The notes under the pieces are model-generated. The model did not search any database. It saw nothing but the letters and a program-made list of their open reading frames with translations, and was not told the DNA's origin. A program made the position numbers and the translations under genes. Positions 16,870-26,100 of a stretch of DNA of 64,000 nt are shown here, piece by piece. Position 1 is the first letter of the stretch, and each line of letters begins with the position of its first letter. The stretch is from Sporofaciens musculi (GTDB lineage Bacteria; Bacillota; Clostridia; Lachnospirales; Lachnospiraceae), in assembly GCF_009830285.1 (NCBI RefSeq), contig NZ_WUQX01000001.1, forward strand, positions 806,501 through 870,500, read 5' to 3'.

Positions 16870-18529
16870 GGCGGCGGTGTCGCTGCTCTTGTCGGCATTA
16901 TTGTTCTGTATGCCCGTAGGGGCGTTTATGGCGAACAGCGGGAATACGGTAGATGTCTATGCGGAGGGTGCGCTTACAGAGGAAAGCGGCGAAACGTCAG
17001 AGAAAGGCAGTACCGAAGCGGAAACAGAGGAAAGCACTGAGACAGAGGAAAATACGGAAACCGGAGAAAGTGAAACTGGGGAAACAGAATCCGAATCCGG
17101 CGAGAATGAAGGCGAAGCAGAATCCGGTGGCAGTGGGGAAGGTACGGAAGGCGGAACAGTATCCGGGAATGAAGTTCCGGAGCCGGAATGTACCTGCAAA
17201 GAAAAATGCACACAGTATTCCGCTGATAAAGATTGTGAGGTCTGCAAGGGGGATTTCAGCTTATGCGAATATGTGAACCCGAATGTAAAAATCACAATCT
17301 CCACTCCCTCCGGCTGGCACAATGACACCACAAAGGTACATATCTCCGTTGAAGATGTGGCACATTCCGGCAACTTCTCCATAAAGACGGTGCAGGCGAA
17401 AGTGGCGCAGAATGGGAGCTGGACGGACATCACAGAGGATATGTATGTGGAGATTTCAGAAAATGCCACCGTCTATGTGCTTGTGACAGACCAGAGGGGC
17501 AAGACCTATGAGAAAAACCGCTATATCAGGTGCTTTGACTTCACGAAGCCTACCTTAAACGCTGCGGTCAGTGACGGATTGTTAAGCGTACAGGCGCACG
17601 ATATGGATTCCGGCATCAAGGCGGTGTATGTGAACGGGTATGAATTTACGGAGCTTACCAATGGCGTGTTGAATATCCGCCTGCAGCAGTTTGACGCAGG
17701 CTACCAGTATTTCACCATTTCCGCAATGGACAATGCCGGGAATATGTCAGAAGTCTATAAGACAGCGAACCCGTATTATACCGATCCGGAAAAGGCGGAC
17801 GGGAATGAGAAGAACCCGGCAGAGCAGCTCCCGGTGAACGCACAGGCAACCAAGCCTTCCTCCGCTACCGCACAGGTAACGGAACATACCAAAACGGACA
17901 GTGACGGGAACACCGTTTCCGAAAACAGCCTTGCAGAGCAGAAAAAGCAGGCAATGGCGGAAGCGGCGGCATCGGAGAAGAAAGAGGAAGCCGGGGAGAA
18001 GGAGAAAAGCGAAACGGGGAAGGAATTTTATACAATCCAGACCGCATCGGAAAAAGTATTTTACCTTATCATTGACCGGGACGGGGAGGAAGAAGTGGTT
18101 TATTTCCTGACGGAAGTTACGGAAAATGACCTGTTGAACGTGACAGCGGACAACAGCGACACCTTACCGCAAAATTCCGCCGCACTGGAATCCGCAATCC
18201 CTGTGACGGAGGGCGCACTTCCCAATAATAACGGGGAACAGGAAACGGAAGAAGAAGCTGCGGAAGAAGCGGCAGAGGACGGGGAGGAAAATACCGAAGA
18301 ACCCGAACCGGAGTCGGAGAAAACAGGGGAAAACCCGGCGGCAACCTATATCATTCTTGGGCTTGTGGCGGTTGTAGCCATTGGCGGCGGCTATTATTTC
18401 AAGGTAGCAAAGAAAAAGAAAGAGGAATTTCTTGACGAGGACGATGATGAGGAGGAAGAAGAATACGAAGATGATGAGGAGAATGAGGAAAAAGAGGATG
18501 ATTTCTTTGAGGATGACGGGGAGGAGTAG
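16847..18529 (+). CDS. DUF4366 family exported, membrane-anchored ICE protein
   Basis: The frame opens at 16826, but AAGGAG at 16831 and the MKKKLSARAAV signal sequence point to ATG 16847 (560 residues). A signal peptide of about 35 residues is followed by a Glu/Thr/Ser/Gly-rich spacer. A cysteine pocket (CTCKEKC, CEVCKGDFSLC) and an Ig-like folded region (about 155-320) come next. The C-terminus has a transmembrane helix near 505-525 and a very acidic cytoplasmic tail. This is the CD1107-type mobile-element surface protein; its exact function in mating is unknown. Confidence 0.85.
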   Translation: MKKKLSARAAVSLLLSALLFCMPVGAFMANSGNTVDVYAEGALTEESGETSEKGSTEAETEESTETEENTETGESETGETESESGENEGEAESGGSGEGTEGGTVSGNEVPEPECTCKEKCTQYSADKDCEVCKGDFSLCEYVNPNVKITISTPSGWHNDTTKVHISVEDVAHSGNFSIKTVQAKVAQNGSWTDITEDMYVEISENATVYVLVTDQRGKTYEKNRYIRCFDFTKPTLNAAVSDGLLSVQAHDMDSGIKAVYVNGYEFTELTNGVLNIRLQQFDAGYQYFTISAMDNAGNMSEVYKTANPYYTDPEKADGNEKNPAEQLPVNAQATKPSSATAQVTEHTKTDSDGNTVSENSLAEQKKQAMAEAAASEKKEEAGEKEKSETGKEFYTIQTASEKVFYLIIDRDGEEEVVYFLTEVTENDLLNVTADNSDTLPQNSAALESAIPVTEGALPNNNGEQETEEEAAEEAAEDGEENTEEPEPESEKTGENPAATYIILGLVAVVAIGGGYYFKVAKKKKEEFLDEDDDEEEEEYEDDEENEEKEDDFFEDDGEE

Positions 18530-18537
18530 ACGGCGAT

Positions 18538-19110
18538 ATGGCAGAAAAGAAATATTCAGTTATTCTGGCTGATCCCCCTTGGCATTACTATGTACATTCT
18601 AAAAAAGATGCGGGAAGAACCGCAGAAAGCCACTATTCCACCATGAACATTGAAGATATAAAGGCACTTCCGGTAGCTGGCATTGCGGACAAGGACTGCG
18701 CCTTATTTCTTTGGGTGACATTCCCATGCCTTTTGGAAGGTTTGGAAGTGATAAAAGCATGGGGGTTTGCTTATAAGACGGTAGCGTTTGTATGGGTAAA
18801 ACAGAATAAAAAGAGTGAGTCGCTTTTTTGGGGTATGGGGTATTGGACACGCAGTAATGTAGAAATCTGCATACTGGCAACAAAGGGCAGACCAAAGCGT
18901 GTCCATGCAGGGGTACATCAGGTAGTAGTATCCCATATCGAAGAACACAGCAGGAAGCCGGAAGAAGTACATCACCGGATTAATCAGCTAATGGGTAGTG
19001 TGCCCAAAATAGAACTTTTTGCCCGGAGAAAGGCAGAGGGGTTTGATGTGTGGGGAAATGAAGTGGAATGTGATATTGAGTTGATAGGAGGAAAAGAAAA
19101 ATGCAGTTAG
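18538..19110 (+). CDS. MT-A70 family adenine DNA methyltransferase
   Basis: A 190-residue protein starting with the catalytic DPPW motif (about residue 13). The MT-A70 core follows, with FLWVTFPCL and TRSNVEICILATKG segments, and the protein ends shortly after FDVWGNEVE. The family transfers methyl groups to adenine N6. In a mobile element it plausibly protects incoming DNA from host restriction, but that is inference. It starts eight bases after the DUF4366 stop and overlaps topB by ten bases, so it is cotranscribed. Confidence 0.88.
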   Translation: MAEKKYSVILADPPWHYYVHSKKDAGRTAESHYSTMNIEDIKALPVAGIADKDCALFLWVTFPCLLEGLEVIKAWGFAYKTVAFVWVKQNKKSESLFWGMGYWTRSNVEICILATKGRPKRVHAGVHQVVVSHIEEHSRKPEEVHHRINQLMGSVPKIELFARRKAEGFDVWGNEVECDIELIGGKEKCS

Positions 19111-21221
19111 TGATAGCGGAAAAACCGAGTGTAGCAAGGAGCATTGCGGAGGTAATCGGCGCAGCAGAGAACCATGACGGATATATGGAAGGGAATGGTT
19201 ATGTTGTGAGCTGGTGCGTAGGGCATCTGGTGGAGCTGGCACAGCCGGAAAGCTACGGGGAGCAGTGGAAAAAATGGACGTATGAGAGCCTGCCCGTCAA
19301 GCCGGAAACATGGCGGTATGAGGTGAAGCCGGACACGAAAGCGCAGTATGACGTGCTTTTCCAGTTGATGCACAGGGAGGACGTTTCGGCTACGATCTGC
19401 GCCACTGACGCCGGACGGGAGGGAGAGCTTATCTTCCGCCTTGTGTATGAAATGGCAGGCTGTGACAAGCCGATCAAACGCCTGTGGATTTCCTCAATGG
19501 AGGAAAGCGCCATTCGTGAAGGGCTTGAAAATTTACAGCCGGGGAGCGATTATGACAACCTGTACCATTCCGCACTGTGCAGGCAGGAAGCGGACTGGCT
19601 TGTGGGCATCAACGGTACAAGGCTGTTTACGGTTTTATATGGCGGAAAGGTTTTAAAGGTGGGGCGGGTGCAGACACCCACCCTTGCGATGTTAGTAGAC
19701 CGGGAAGCAAAGATTATGAATTTCCAGAAGGAAAAATATTACATGGCACATATTCTGATGGACGGGATGGATGCCGCCACCGGGCGTATTGATGATAAAA
19801 ATGAAGCGGATGAGATTGCGGGGGGTTGCCAAAACGGGCAGGCTCTTACCACGTCCGTTGTGAAAGAGGAAAAAACGGTTATGCCGCCGAAGCTCTATGA
19901 CCTTACCACGCTCCAGAGGGATGCGAACCGCTTGTTTGGATTTACCGCAAAGCAGACCTTAGAGTACACACAGAGCCTTTATGAGAAAAAGTTAGCCACA
20001 TATCCGAGGACGGACAGCCAGTTCTTATCCGATGACATGGGGCAGACCGCAGAGGGCGTGATTGAAGCAGTGTTCAGTTCCCTGATGTTTGAGGAAAACA
20101 AGGTTTCCAGACCAGACATAAAGCGGATTCTGAACAGTAAAAAGGTGACAGACCACCACGCCATTATCCCCACAATGGAGATAGCGAAAGCTGACCTTGC
20201 GGCACTGCCGGAAACGGAGCGTAAAATCCTGTCTTTGGTTGCGAACCGCCTGTTATGCGCCACCGGGGAGAAACATCTGTATGAAACGGTAAAGGCGGAG
20301 TTTTCCTGCAATGGACATACTTTTGCGGTTTCCGGGAAGTCCGTCACGCATAACGGGTGGAAGTCCTTTGAGGATGCCTTTAAGCGTTCCTTTAAAATCT
20401 CCGGGAATCAGGAGGAAGAAAAAGAGGAAAAGAAGCTGCCGGAACTGTCGGAGGGACAGGCATTTGACGGTGTGCAGACGAAAGTCAGCGAGCATTTCAC
20501 TTCGTCGCCGAAGCACTTTACGGAAGATTTATTATTATCGGCAATGGAACGTGCCGGGGCGGAAGATATGGGCGATGACGTGGAACGAAAAGGCTTGGGT
20601 ACGCCTGCGACAAGGGCGGACATCATTGAGAAGTTAGTCAGGGACGGGTTTGTGAAGCGTGAGAAGAAGCAGATCATACCAACAGAGGACGGAATGAAGC
20701 TGATTACGGTGCTGCCGGATGTGGTGAAGTCCCCGAAACTTACCGCCGATTGGGAAAATGCCCTGACACTGGTAGCGAAAGGGGAGCTTCCTATGGAGGA
20801 CTTCATGGCGGACATTGAAAACATGGTGTCGGAACTGATACATACCTACCATGAGGTCAGTGACGAACAGAAAAAGATGTTCGCACAGGAGCAGGCGGCT
20901 CTTGGGGTATGCCCGAACTGCGGCGGTCAGGTGGTAAAAGGAAAATTCGGCGCTTACTGCGTGAAAAAATGCGGTATGAACGTGAGCCGGGTAATGGGTG
21001 CTGCCCTTACCGATGCACAGGTGAAGGATATGCTTGCCGGAAAGAAAATCCTGTTAAAAGGGTTAAAGAGCAAGGCGGGCAAGCCCTATGATGCTTATAT
21101 CATTCCGAGTGGGATGGAAGAATACCATTACACCAAAGACGGGGCAGAAAAAAGCGGGGTACAGTTTAAGTTTGTCATGGAGTTTCCGAAAAAGAAAACT
21201 TCTGGCGGGAAGAAGAAATAA
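19101..21221 (+). CDS. topB: DNA topoisomerase III (TopB type)
   Basis: A 706-residue type IA topoisomerase. The N-terminal TOPRIM domain has VIAEKPSVA and the acidic TDAGREGE motif near residue 95-102. The region around LATYPRTDSQFL, near residue 300, carries the active-site tyrosine. A C-terminal zinc-like segment (CPNCGG, CVKKCGM) and a short acidic tail close the protein. ICE-borne TopB enzymes help resolve or relax DNA during transfer. GGAGG lies ahead of the start, which is inside the methylase gene end. Confidence 0.95.
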   Translation: MQLVIAEKPSVARSIAEVIGAAENHDGYMEGNGYVVSWCVGHLVELAQPESYGEQWKKWTYESLPVKPETWRYEVKPDTKAQYDVLFQLMHREDVSATICATDAGREGELIFRLVYEMAGCDKPIKRLWISSMEESAIREGLENLQPGSDYDNLYHSALCRQEADWLVGINGTRLFTVLYGGKVLKVGRVQTPTLAMLVDREAKIMNFQKEKYYMAHILMDGMDAATGRIDDKNEADEIAGGCQNGQALTTSVVKEEKTVMPPKLYDLTTLQRDANRLFGFTAKQTLEYTQSLYEKKLATYPRTDSQFLSDDMGQTAEGVIEAVFSSLMFEENKVSRPDIKRILNSKKVTDHHAIIPTMEIAKADLAALPETERKILSLVANRLLCATGEKHLYETVKAEFSCNGHTFAVSGKSVTHNGWKSFEDAFKRSFKISGNQEEEKEEKKLPELSEGQAFDGVQTKVSEHFTSSPKHFTEDLLLSAMERAGAEDMGDDVERKGLGTPATRADIIEKLVRDGFVKREKKQIIPTEDGMKLITVLPDVVKSPKLTADWENALTLVAKGELPMEDFMADIENMVSELIHTYHEVSDEQKKMFAQEQAALGVCPNCGGQVVKGKFGAYCVKKCGMNVSRVMGAALTDAQVKDMLAGKKILLKGLKSKAGKPYDAYIIPSGMEEYHYTKDGAEKSGVQFKFVMEFPKKKTSGGKKK

Positions 21222-21234
21222 GGGAGGAAGAAAG

Positions 21235-21570
21235 ATGTTTACAACCGGGGATAAGTTATTAAACGTGATGAAAGAGGAAGAAATCAGCATTATCGAGCTT
21301 TCCAGAATGTCGGGAGTGCCGGAGAGGATAATCATGGATATTCTGGCGGGCATCAGGGAGCCGGAGCTTGGCGTGGTATGCAGGATTGCGGACGGACTTG
21401 GCATCTGCGTCCATGAACTTCGTGCCGATGAGGAACAGTATGCCATATCCGTACAGAAAGATACCCTTGCAAAGCTGATCGTGGTCAGCGAGATAAACGG
21501 TGTGGAGCTGGAGGAACTGATACATACCATTCTGGAAAAAGGCATTGAGGAACATGGCTTTTATGAATAA
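21235..21570 (+). CDS. HTH domain protein, 111 aa
   Basis: The frame extends upstream through topB, but AAGGGAGG sets the start at ATG 21235. The N-terminal 65 residues look like an XRE-type helix-turn-helix (ISIIELSRMSGVPERIIMDIL, then a second helix with IADGLGICVHEL). The C-terminal part has leucine/glutamate-rich helices that may dimerise. It probably regulates the transfer operon or modulates host genes. It is the last gene before a strong terminator. Confidence 0.7.
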   Translation: MFTTGDKLLNVMKEEEISIIELSRMSGVPERIIMDILAGIREPELGVVCRIADGLGICVHELRADEEQYAISVQKDTLAKLIVVSEINGVELEELIHTILEKGIEEHGFYE

Positions 21571-21593
21571 TGAAAATTTAATATAGTTGATAA

Positions 21594-21635
21594 AAATAGA
21601 CTGTAAAGCATTTAAAAGTGTTTTGCAGTCTATTT
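21594..21635. terminator. Bidirectional terminator closing the transfer operon segment
   Basis: AAATAGACTGTAAA (21594-21607) pairs with TTTGCAGTCTATTT (21622-21635), 14 bp with one wobble. T- and A-rich flanks would allow termination in both directions. Confidence 0.75.
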
Positions 21636-21643
21636 AGAAGTAG

Positions 21644-21672
21644 TTGAGATTTATGTGGTTAAAGGATATAAT
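21644..21672 (+). promoter_or_regulatory. SigA-type promoter of the cargo cassette
   Basis: TTGAGA (21644-21649), a 17-base spacer and TATAAT (21667-21672). It stands between the terminator at 21594 and the AT-rich genes, giving them independent expression. Confidence 0.7.
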
Positions 21673-21715
21673 TAGAGAAAGGTTGTGCTATTATGAAGTA
21701 GGGAGATTATGAAAG

Positions 21716-22336
21716 ATGAACTTATTTGAAAAAGGGGAAACAACATCATGGTTTAGGGCTATATCTGATAATATTAGAAATGAAATAAATAATTTGGCAA
21801 ATACAGAAATATGTAACACCGATTTGGGGGATTTGACAGAGTATTATTTCGCAAAGTATCAAATTGAAGAAATTCAGATATTTACGGAAAACATAACGAA
21901 AGAGCTTACCGAAACAAAATTACAAAGATATAATCAGTTCTATCGCCCCGGATATAGTGAATTTGGTTCTCAGTATCATATGTTAGATGGCTATAAAATT
22001 ACTTTTACAATTCCTTTTGATGGCGATAAAGATTTATTGGATTTAAGACCGTCAACTTTTTATAGGCAAAGTTTTCCAGTTGACAGAGTAATAGCACCAA
22101 CTGACGATGATTATGGGAAAATTATATTTTCTCTGGAGTACGCAAAGAGTGAATTGCAAAGAAGTGAGAATAGTAATGAGATTGTTCAAAAGGGGTTTCA
22201 GCGTGAAATAGATACATATTTTAAGACAATAGAAACGATAAATCAGGAAGTGAGAAGCTATAATAACGGTTTGTCAAATATTGTAAACAAATATTTGGAA
22301 ACAAGGTTACAAAAACAAATGATTATTTACAAATGA
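21716..22336 (+). CDS. Unknown AT-rich cargo protein (5' part of a split nuclease gene?)
   Basis: A 206-residue acidic protein with GGGAG ahead of the ATG, visibly more AT-rich than the surrounding ICE. It has no membrane segment or recognised motif. The C-terminus is helical. In the -1 frame the reading continues past its stop (TNDYLQ, then into the next frame), through an A5 run at 22311-22315. It may therefore be the N-terminal part of one longer protein whose C-terminal part is the PD-(D/E)XK-like domain downstream. I cannot decide between split, coupled and broken genes from sequence alone. Confidence 0.55.
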   Translation: MNLFEKGETTSWFRAISDNIRNEINNLANTEICNTDLGDLTEYYFAKYQIEEIQIFTENITKELTETKLQRYNQFYRPGYSEFGSQYHMLDGYKITFTIPFDGDKDLLDLRPSTFYRQSFPVDRVIAPTDDDYGKIIFSLEYAKSELQRSENSNEIVQKGFQREIDTYFKTIETINQEVRSYNNGLSNIVNKYLETRLQKQMIIYK

Positions 22337-22982
22337 GAGAAAGATTGGAATTGCCATTAAAGCTGAATAATGCACCCAACACAAAGCCTGTTATTTTAAA
22401 AAAGCAAAGAAGAAAAAAGAAATATCTTTTCCAAATAAGAAAGAGCCTGAGAAAAATTATGAGATTTCCGATGCGCATTACGAAAATATAAAGAGTATTA
22501 TTTCATTAGCGTGTGTATCTATGGAAAAAACTGCTCGTACTTTTAGTAAGTTGTTGGAAGAAGAATTGAGAGATATTATTTTATCAAACTTGAACACACA
22601 TTATCAGGGTACAGCTTCAGGGGAAACTTTTAACAAAATTGGAAAAACTGACATCTATATTCCATTTGATAATAAGGCAGCATATGTAGCTGAATGTAAA
22701 ATTTGGCATGGCAGTAAAAAATTTGTTGAAGCAATAGACCAGCTATGCAGTTATACAACTTGGAGAGAAACAAAAACATCACTTATAATTTTTAATAAGG
22801 AAAATAAAGATTTTGAATCGCTGCTTGATAGCATAGATCAGGCTTTGAACGCATCAGATAGGTGTAAAAATATCATTCGACTTGAACATAACCAGTGGCA
22901 AGGTATTTTTTCTAAGGAGTCTGATTCAAAAGATACATTGACGATTAATGTAATGGTATATGATTTATACATTAAGCAATAA
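22333..22982 (+). pseudogene. PD-(D/E)XK-like nuclease, frame interrupted at an A-run
   Basis: ATG 22333 overlaps the previous stop as ATGA. The first frame closes after 52 codons, but a -1 shift at A-AAA-AAG (22413-22419, or 22398-22404) enters an open frame that continues to 22982. That frame has an internal ATG at 22521. The downstream part shows TDIYIPF, then AAYVAECK, the D...ExK arrangement of PD-(D/E)XK nucleases. A conserved helix/strand tail follows. About 216 residues result if the frames are joined. Either this is a decayed gene or expression uses frameshifting. Confidence 0.6.
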
Positions 22983-23018
22983 AGATGTTTGTTTTATATT
23001 GAATATTATATTTGGAGT

Positions 23019-23050
23019 AGCACTTAGGAGAAATCTTAGGTGCTTTTCTT
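23019..23050 (+). terminator. Terminator at the end of the cargo cassette
   Basis: AGCACTTAGGA pairs with TCTTAGGTGCT across a GAAA tetraloop, followed by TTTCTT. It isolates the AT-rich cassette from the next gene. Confidence 0.8.
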
Positions 23051-23084
23051 ATATTAAAAATCCGAGGAAAGGAGCATACAAAAA

Positions 23085-23135
23085 TTGAATAAAGTTTACC
23101 GTCACTGGTGGCAATGGCTTATGAACGAACCATAG
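23085..23135 (+). CDS. Tryptophan-rich leader peptide upstream of the methylase-helicase
   Basis: AAAGGAG precedes TTG 23085 at normal spacing. The frame reads 16 residues ([16 protein letters not shown]), with three tryptophans clustered at positions 8, 9 and 11. The stop codon lies inside the 3' arm of a terminator-like hairpin at 23107-23145. A leader peptide whose translation decides formation of the hairpin is the obvious reading, but this is inference and the product may be unrelated to tryptophan supply. Confidence 0.4.
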   Translation: MNKVYRHWWQWLMNEP

Positions 23136-23145
23136 CCACCTTTTA
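23107..23145 (+). promoter_or_regulatory. Attenuator-like hairpin over the leader peptide
   Basis: GGTGGCAATGG (23107-23117) pairs with CCATAGCCACC (23130-23140), with one internal mismatch, followed by TTTTA. The Trp codons of the leader overlap the 5' arm and the stop is in the 3' arm. The next gene starts 40 bases further on. Confidence 0.6.
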
Positions 23146-23184
23146 TATTGCCCAAAAACAATAAACAGGAAATGGAGGATTGCC

Positions 23185-26100
23185 ATGAGAAAATATGACT
23201 TAATTTCCATACTCTCCGAAGAAACTTCAAGGAGGGTGACGAGAAATGAAGAAAGCTGGAAGAAATATTTGAACACAGCATCAAGGCTCTACAAATACCC
23301 GTTCAAAGACCAGCTCCTTATCTATGCCCAAAGACCGGACGCCACAGCCTGCGCTTCCATAGAGATATGGAATGAAAAAATGCACTGTTGGGTAAACAAG
23401 GGCGCAAAGGGGATTGCACTTCTTGACGAAGAAGGGAGTCCCTACACCGGACTGAGGTACGTTTTTGACATATCGGACGTGCATAAGGCAAGGCGCATCG
23501 GGCGTTTCCCTCAGCTTTGGGAGATGCGGGAGGAACATCAGGAAGCGGTTCTGAACCGTCTGGAAGGGATTTACGGGGATACTGACAAAGAAGCCGGGTT
23601 TACGGACAGGATCAGGGAGATTGCTTCCCGGATTGCACAGGACTGTTATGGGGAGCTTGCTTCGGATATGGAATATCTGAAAGAGGGAAGTTTTCTGGAG
23701 GAACTGGACGAACTGAATATTGCTGTTCGTGTCCGGGAAACACTGGCGGACAGCATCGCCTACACCGTCTTAAAGCGGTGCGGCATGGAAGATGCGGAGC
23801 TGGCAGAGGAAATCCAGTTCCCCTATATCCATGAGTTTAATACAATAGAAACCCTGTCACATATCGGTGACAGCATATCCGATTTATCCAAGCCTGTGCT
23901 TATGGAGATTGGCAAAGCAATCGGGGTGTATGACAGGGAAATCGCCGGAAAGGAAGCAGCGAGAAATTTTGCCCAAAAAGGACTTGCAAATACCTCTGAC
24001 ACACGCTATAATGCTTTAAAGCGTGAAAGCGAAATGGAGGACGTACAACCTACCACACAGACCGGAAATGCCGGGGAAAGGGGAAATAATGATGAATCTG
24101 ACCTACGAGAAGAACGGGGATTACATGATACCGATGTTACAGGTGGACGAGCAGCCGGAGGGGACGCTCACGAAATACGGGCTGATGAGGAAGAATTACT
24201 TACAGGAACACAAGAAGGGGATTTACACCGGGCTTCTGCTGAAAGGAAAGCTGAAAGAGCATCTTCTGACCATTCAGGAGCAGGCGGAGCAGAGGATGGA
24301 ACTGCTGACCGGGCAGATGATGAAGCAGGAGGGAGTGACGGAAAAACTCAAAGCAGAGAACCAGATGCTCTGGGTTCAGAAGATGAACAACATCAGGCAC
24401 TCGGCGGAGGAAATCGTGCTGAGGGAACTGGTATACAGCCTGTAAATGAGGAAGAAATAACTGAAAATAAGGAATTGACAGAGCCGGGTAATGGAGAAAG
24501 CGCATTATCCGGTTTTTCTTTGTCTGGCGAGGAAATCATTAACAGGCATTGGGCAGAGATTGAAAAGGGGATTTTGCAGTTTGATGAATTTATGATGCAT
24601 AAATGCCCGGATATTGCCGGGGTAATGCTTTTTGAGCCGGATAAGGATAAACAGACGGAATACATCAAAAACAGTTACCGGCATGGGGAAAACACAGAGT
24701 TTTATGTGGGGAAAGAAAGAGCCGGATACAGGGCGGACGAAAGCGGTATGACGCTTTGGAACGGAACATATGCACATCGGAAAGCAGAAGCAGTTATTAC
24801 ATGGGAAGCTGTGAGGGACAGTATCGCCTTTTACATGGAAAAGGGCGAATATCTGAAAGAAGGGCAGATTCCGCAGTGGGAAGAACCGAAGGAAACGGAA
24901 GTTTACCAGCAGCTTAGTTTATTCCCCACCATAGAGGAACAGATCGGCACGATAGAAGCGGCGCAGGCAGGAGAGAAATATATCATGCCCGCCGCTTTTT
25001 CTCTGCCAAAGGAGCAGCTTGAAGCCATTTTACGCACAGGGGGCGGACGGGATAACAGCAGGAGCCGCATTTATGCCAAGTACCAGCAGGGCAAAACGCC
25101 GGAGGAAATGGCGGAGTTTCTGAAAAATGAGTACCGAACTACGGGGAAAGGCTTTGATTTTGGCAGCAATCCCATTTCCGTCTGGTTCAATGAATCCGGC
25201 ATGAGCGTCGGCTACGGGATGTCCGCAAAGGAAAACCCGGTTGCGGTGATGGGATGGCAGGAAATAGAGGGCGTTGTCCGTTCTATGGTGGAGAATGGCT
25301 CTTACATGGGCGCAAATGAAGTGTTCCTTGTGGATGCGGTGGAACGTCAGAGGGTGTCAAATGACCTGTTCAATTTCTTTTGGGACGGTATCGGGGAAGC
25401 GCCGGAGAGCATACCGATTAAAAGCCACAACCACCCGGAGAGCATGACAATCCTGTGCGAGCTTTTATCCACACAGGAGGGGCGCGATGTCATCGCCGGG
25501 GAGCTTTCCCACGCAAAAGAGCAGATTGAAGCCGGGGAAAAGCAGATCAGGTGGCGGTATGTGAAAAAGCCGGAGCATCTGCTTTCAGAGATTGCGGATT
25601 TAAGTACAGAGAAAACGGAATACCCGGTACAGGACAGCATGGAGGTGCTGCATGAGGATTTTATTACACAGGATGAGATAGATGAGCGTCTGACAGGCGG
25701 CAGCAACTATCATCATGGGCAGTTCCGTATCTATGAGTATTTTATGGAAGGGCATGATAAGAAAGAAAATATTGCTTTCCTTAAAAATGAATACGGGACG
25801 GGCGGCGGCGCTCCCGCCTTAATCGGTTCAGACCGGAGCGATGAATGGCACGATTCCAAAGGAATCAAACTGGGGAAAGGCAGGATAGGCGATCCATACG
25901 CAAAAGTGCTTTTAAAATGGAACGTGGTGGAGAAGCGCATCAGGGAGCTTGTCAATGCGGATAAATACCTTACGCCGAAGGGCAAGGAAGCCTTTGCACA
26001 GTACAAAAAAGAGCAGGCGGAGGAAGCCATGCGCCGGGAGCAGGAAAAGCTGGAGCATGGTGTCCGGGTAGAATGTAAAGATGCCATAGAAAAAGCGATT

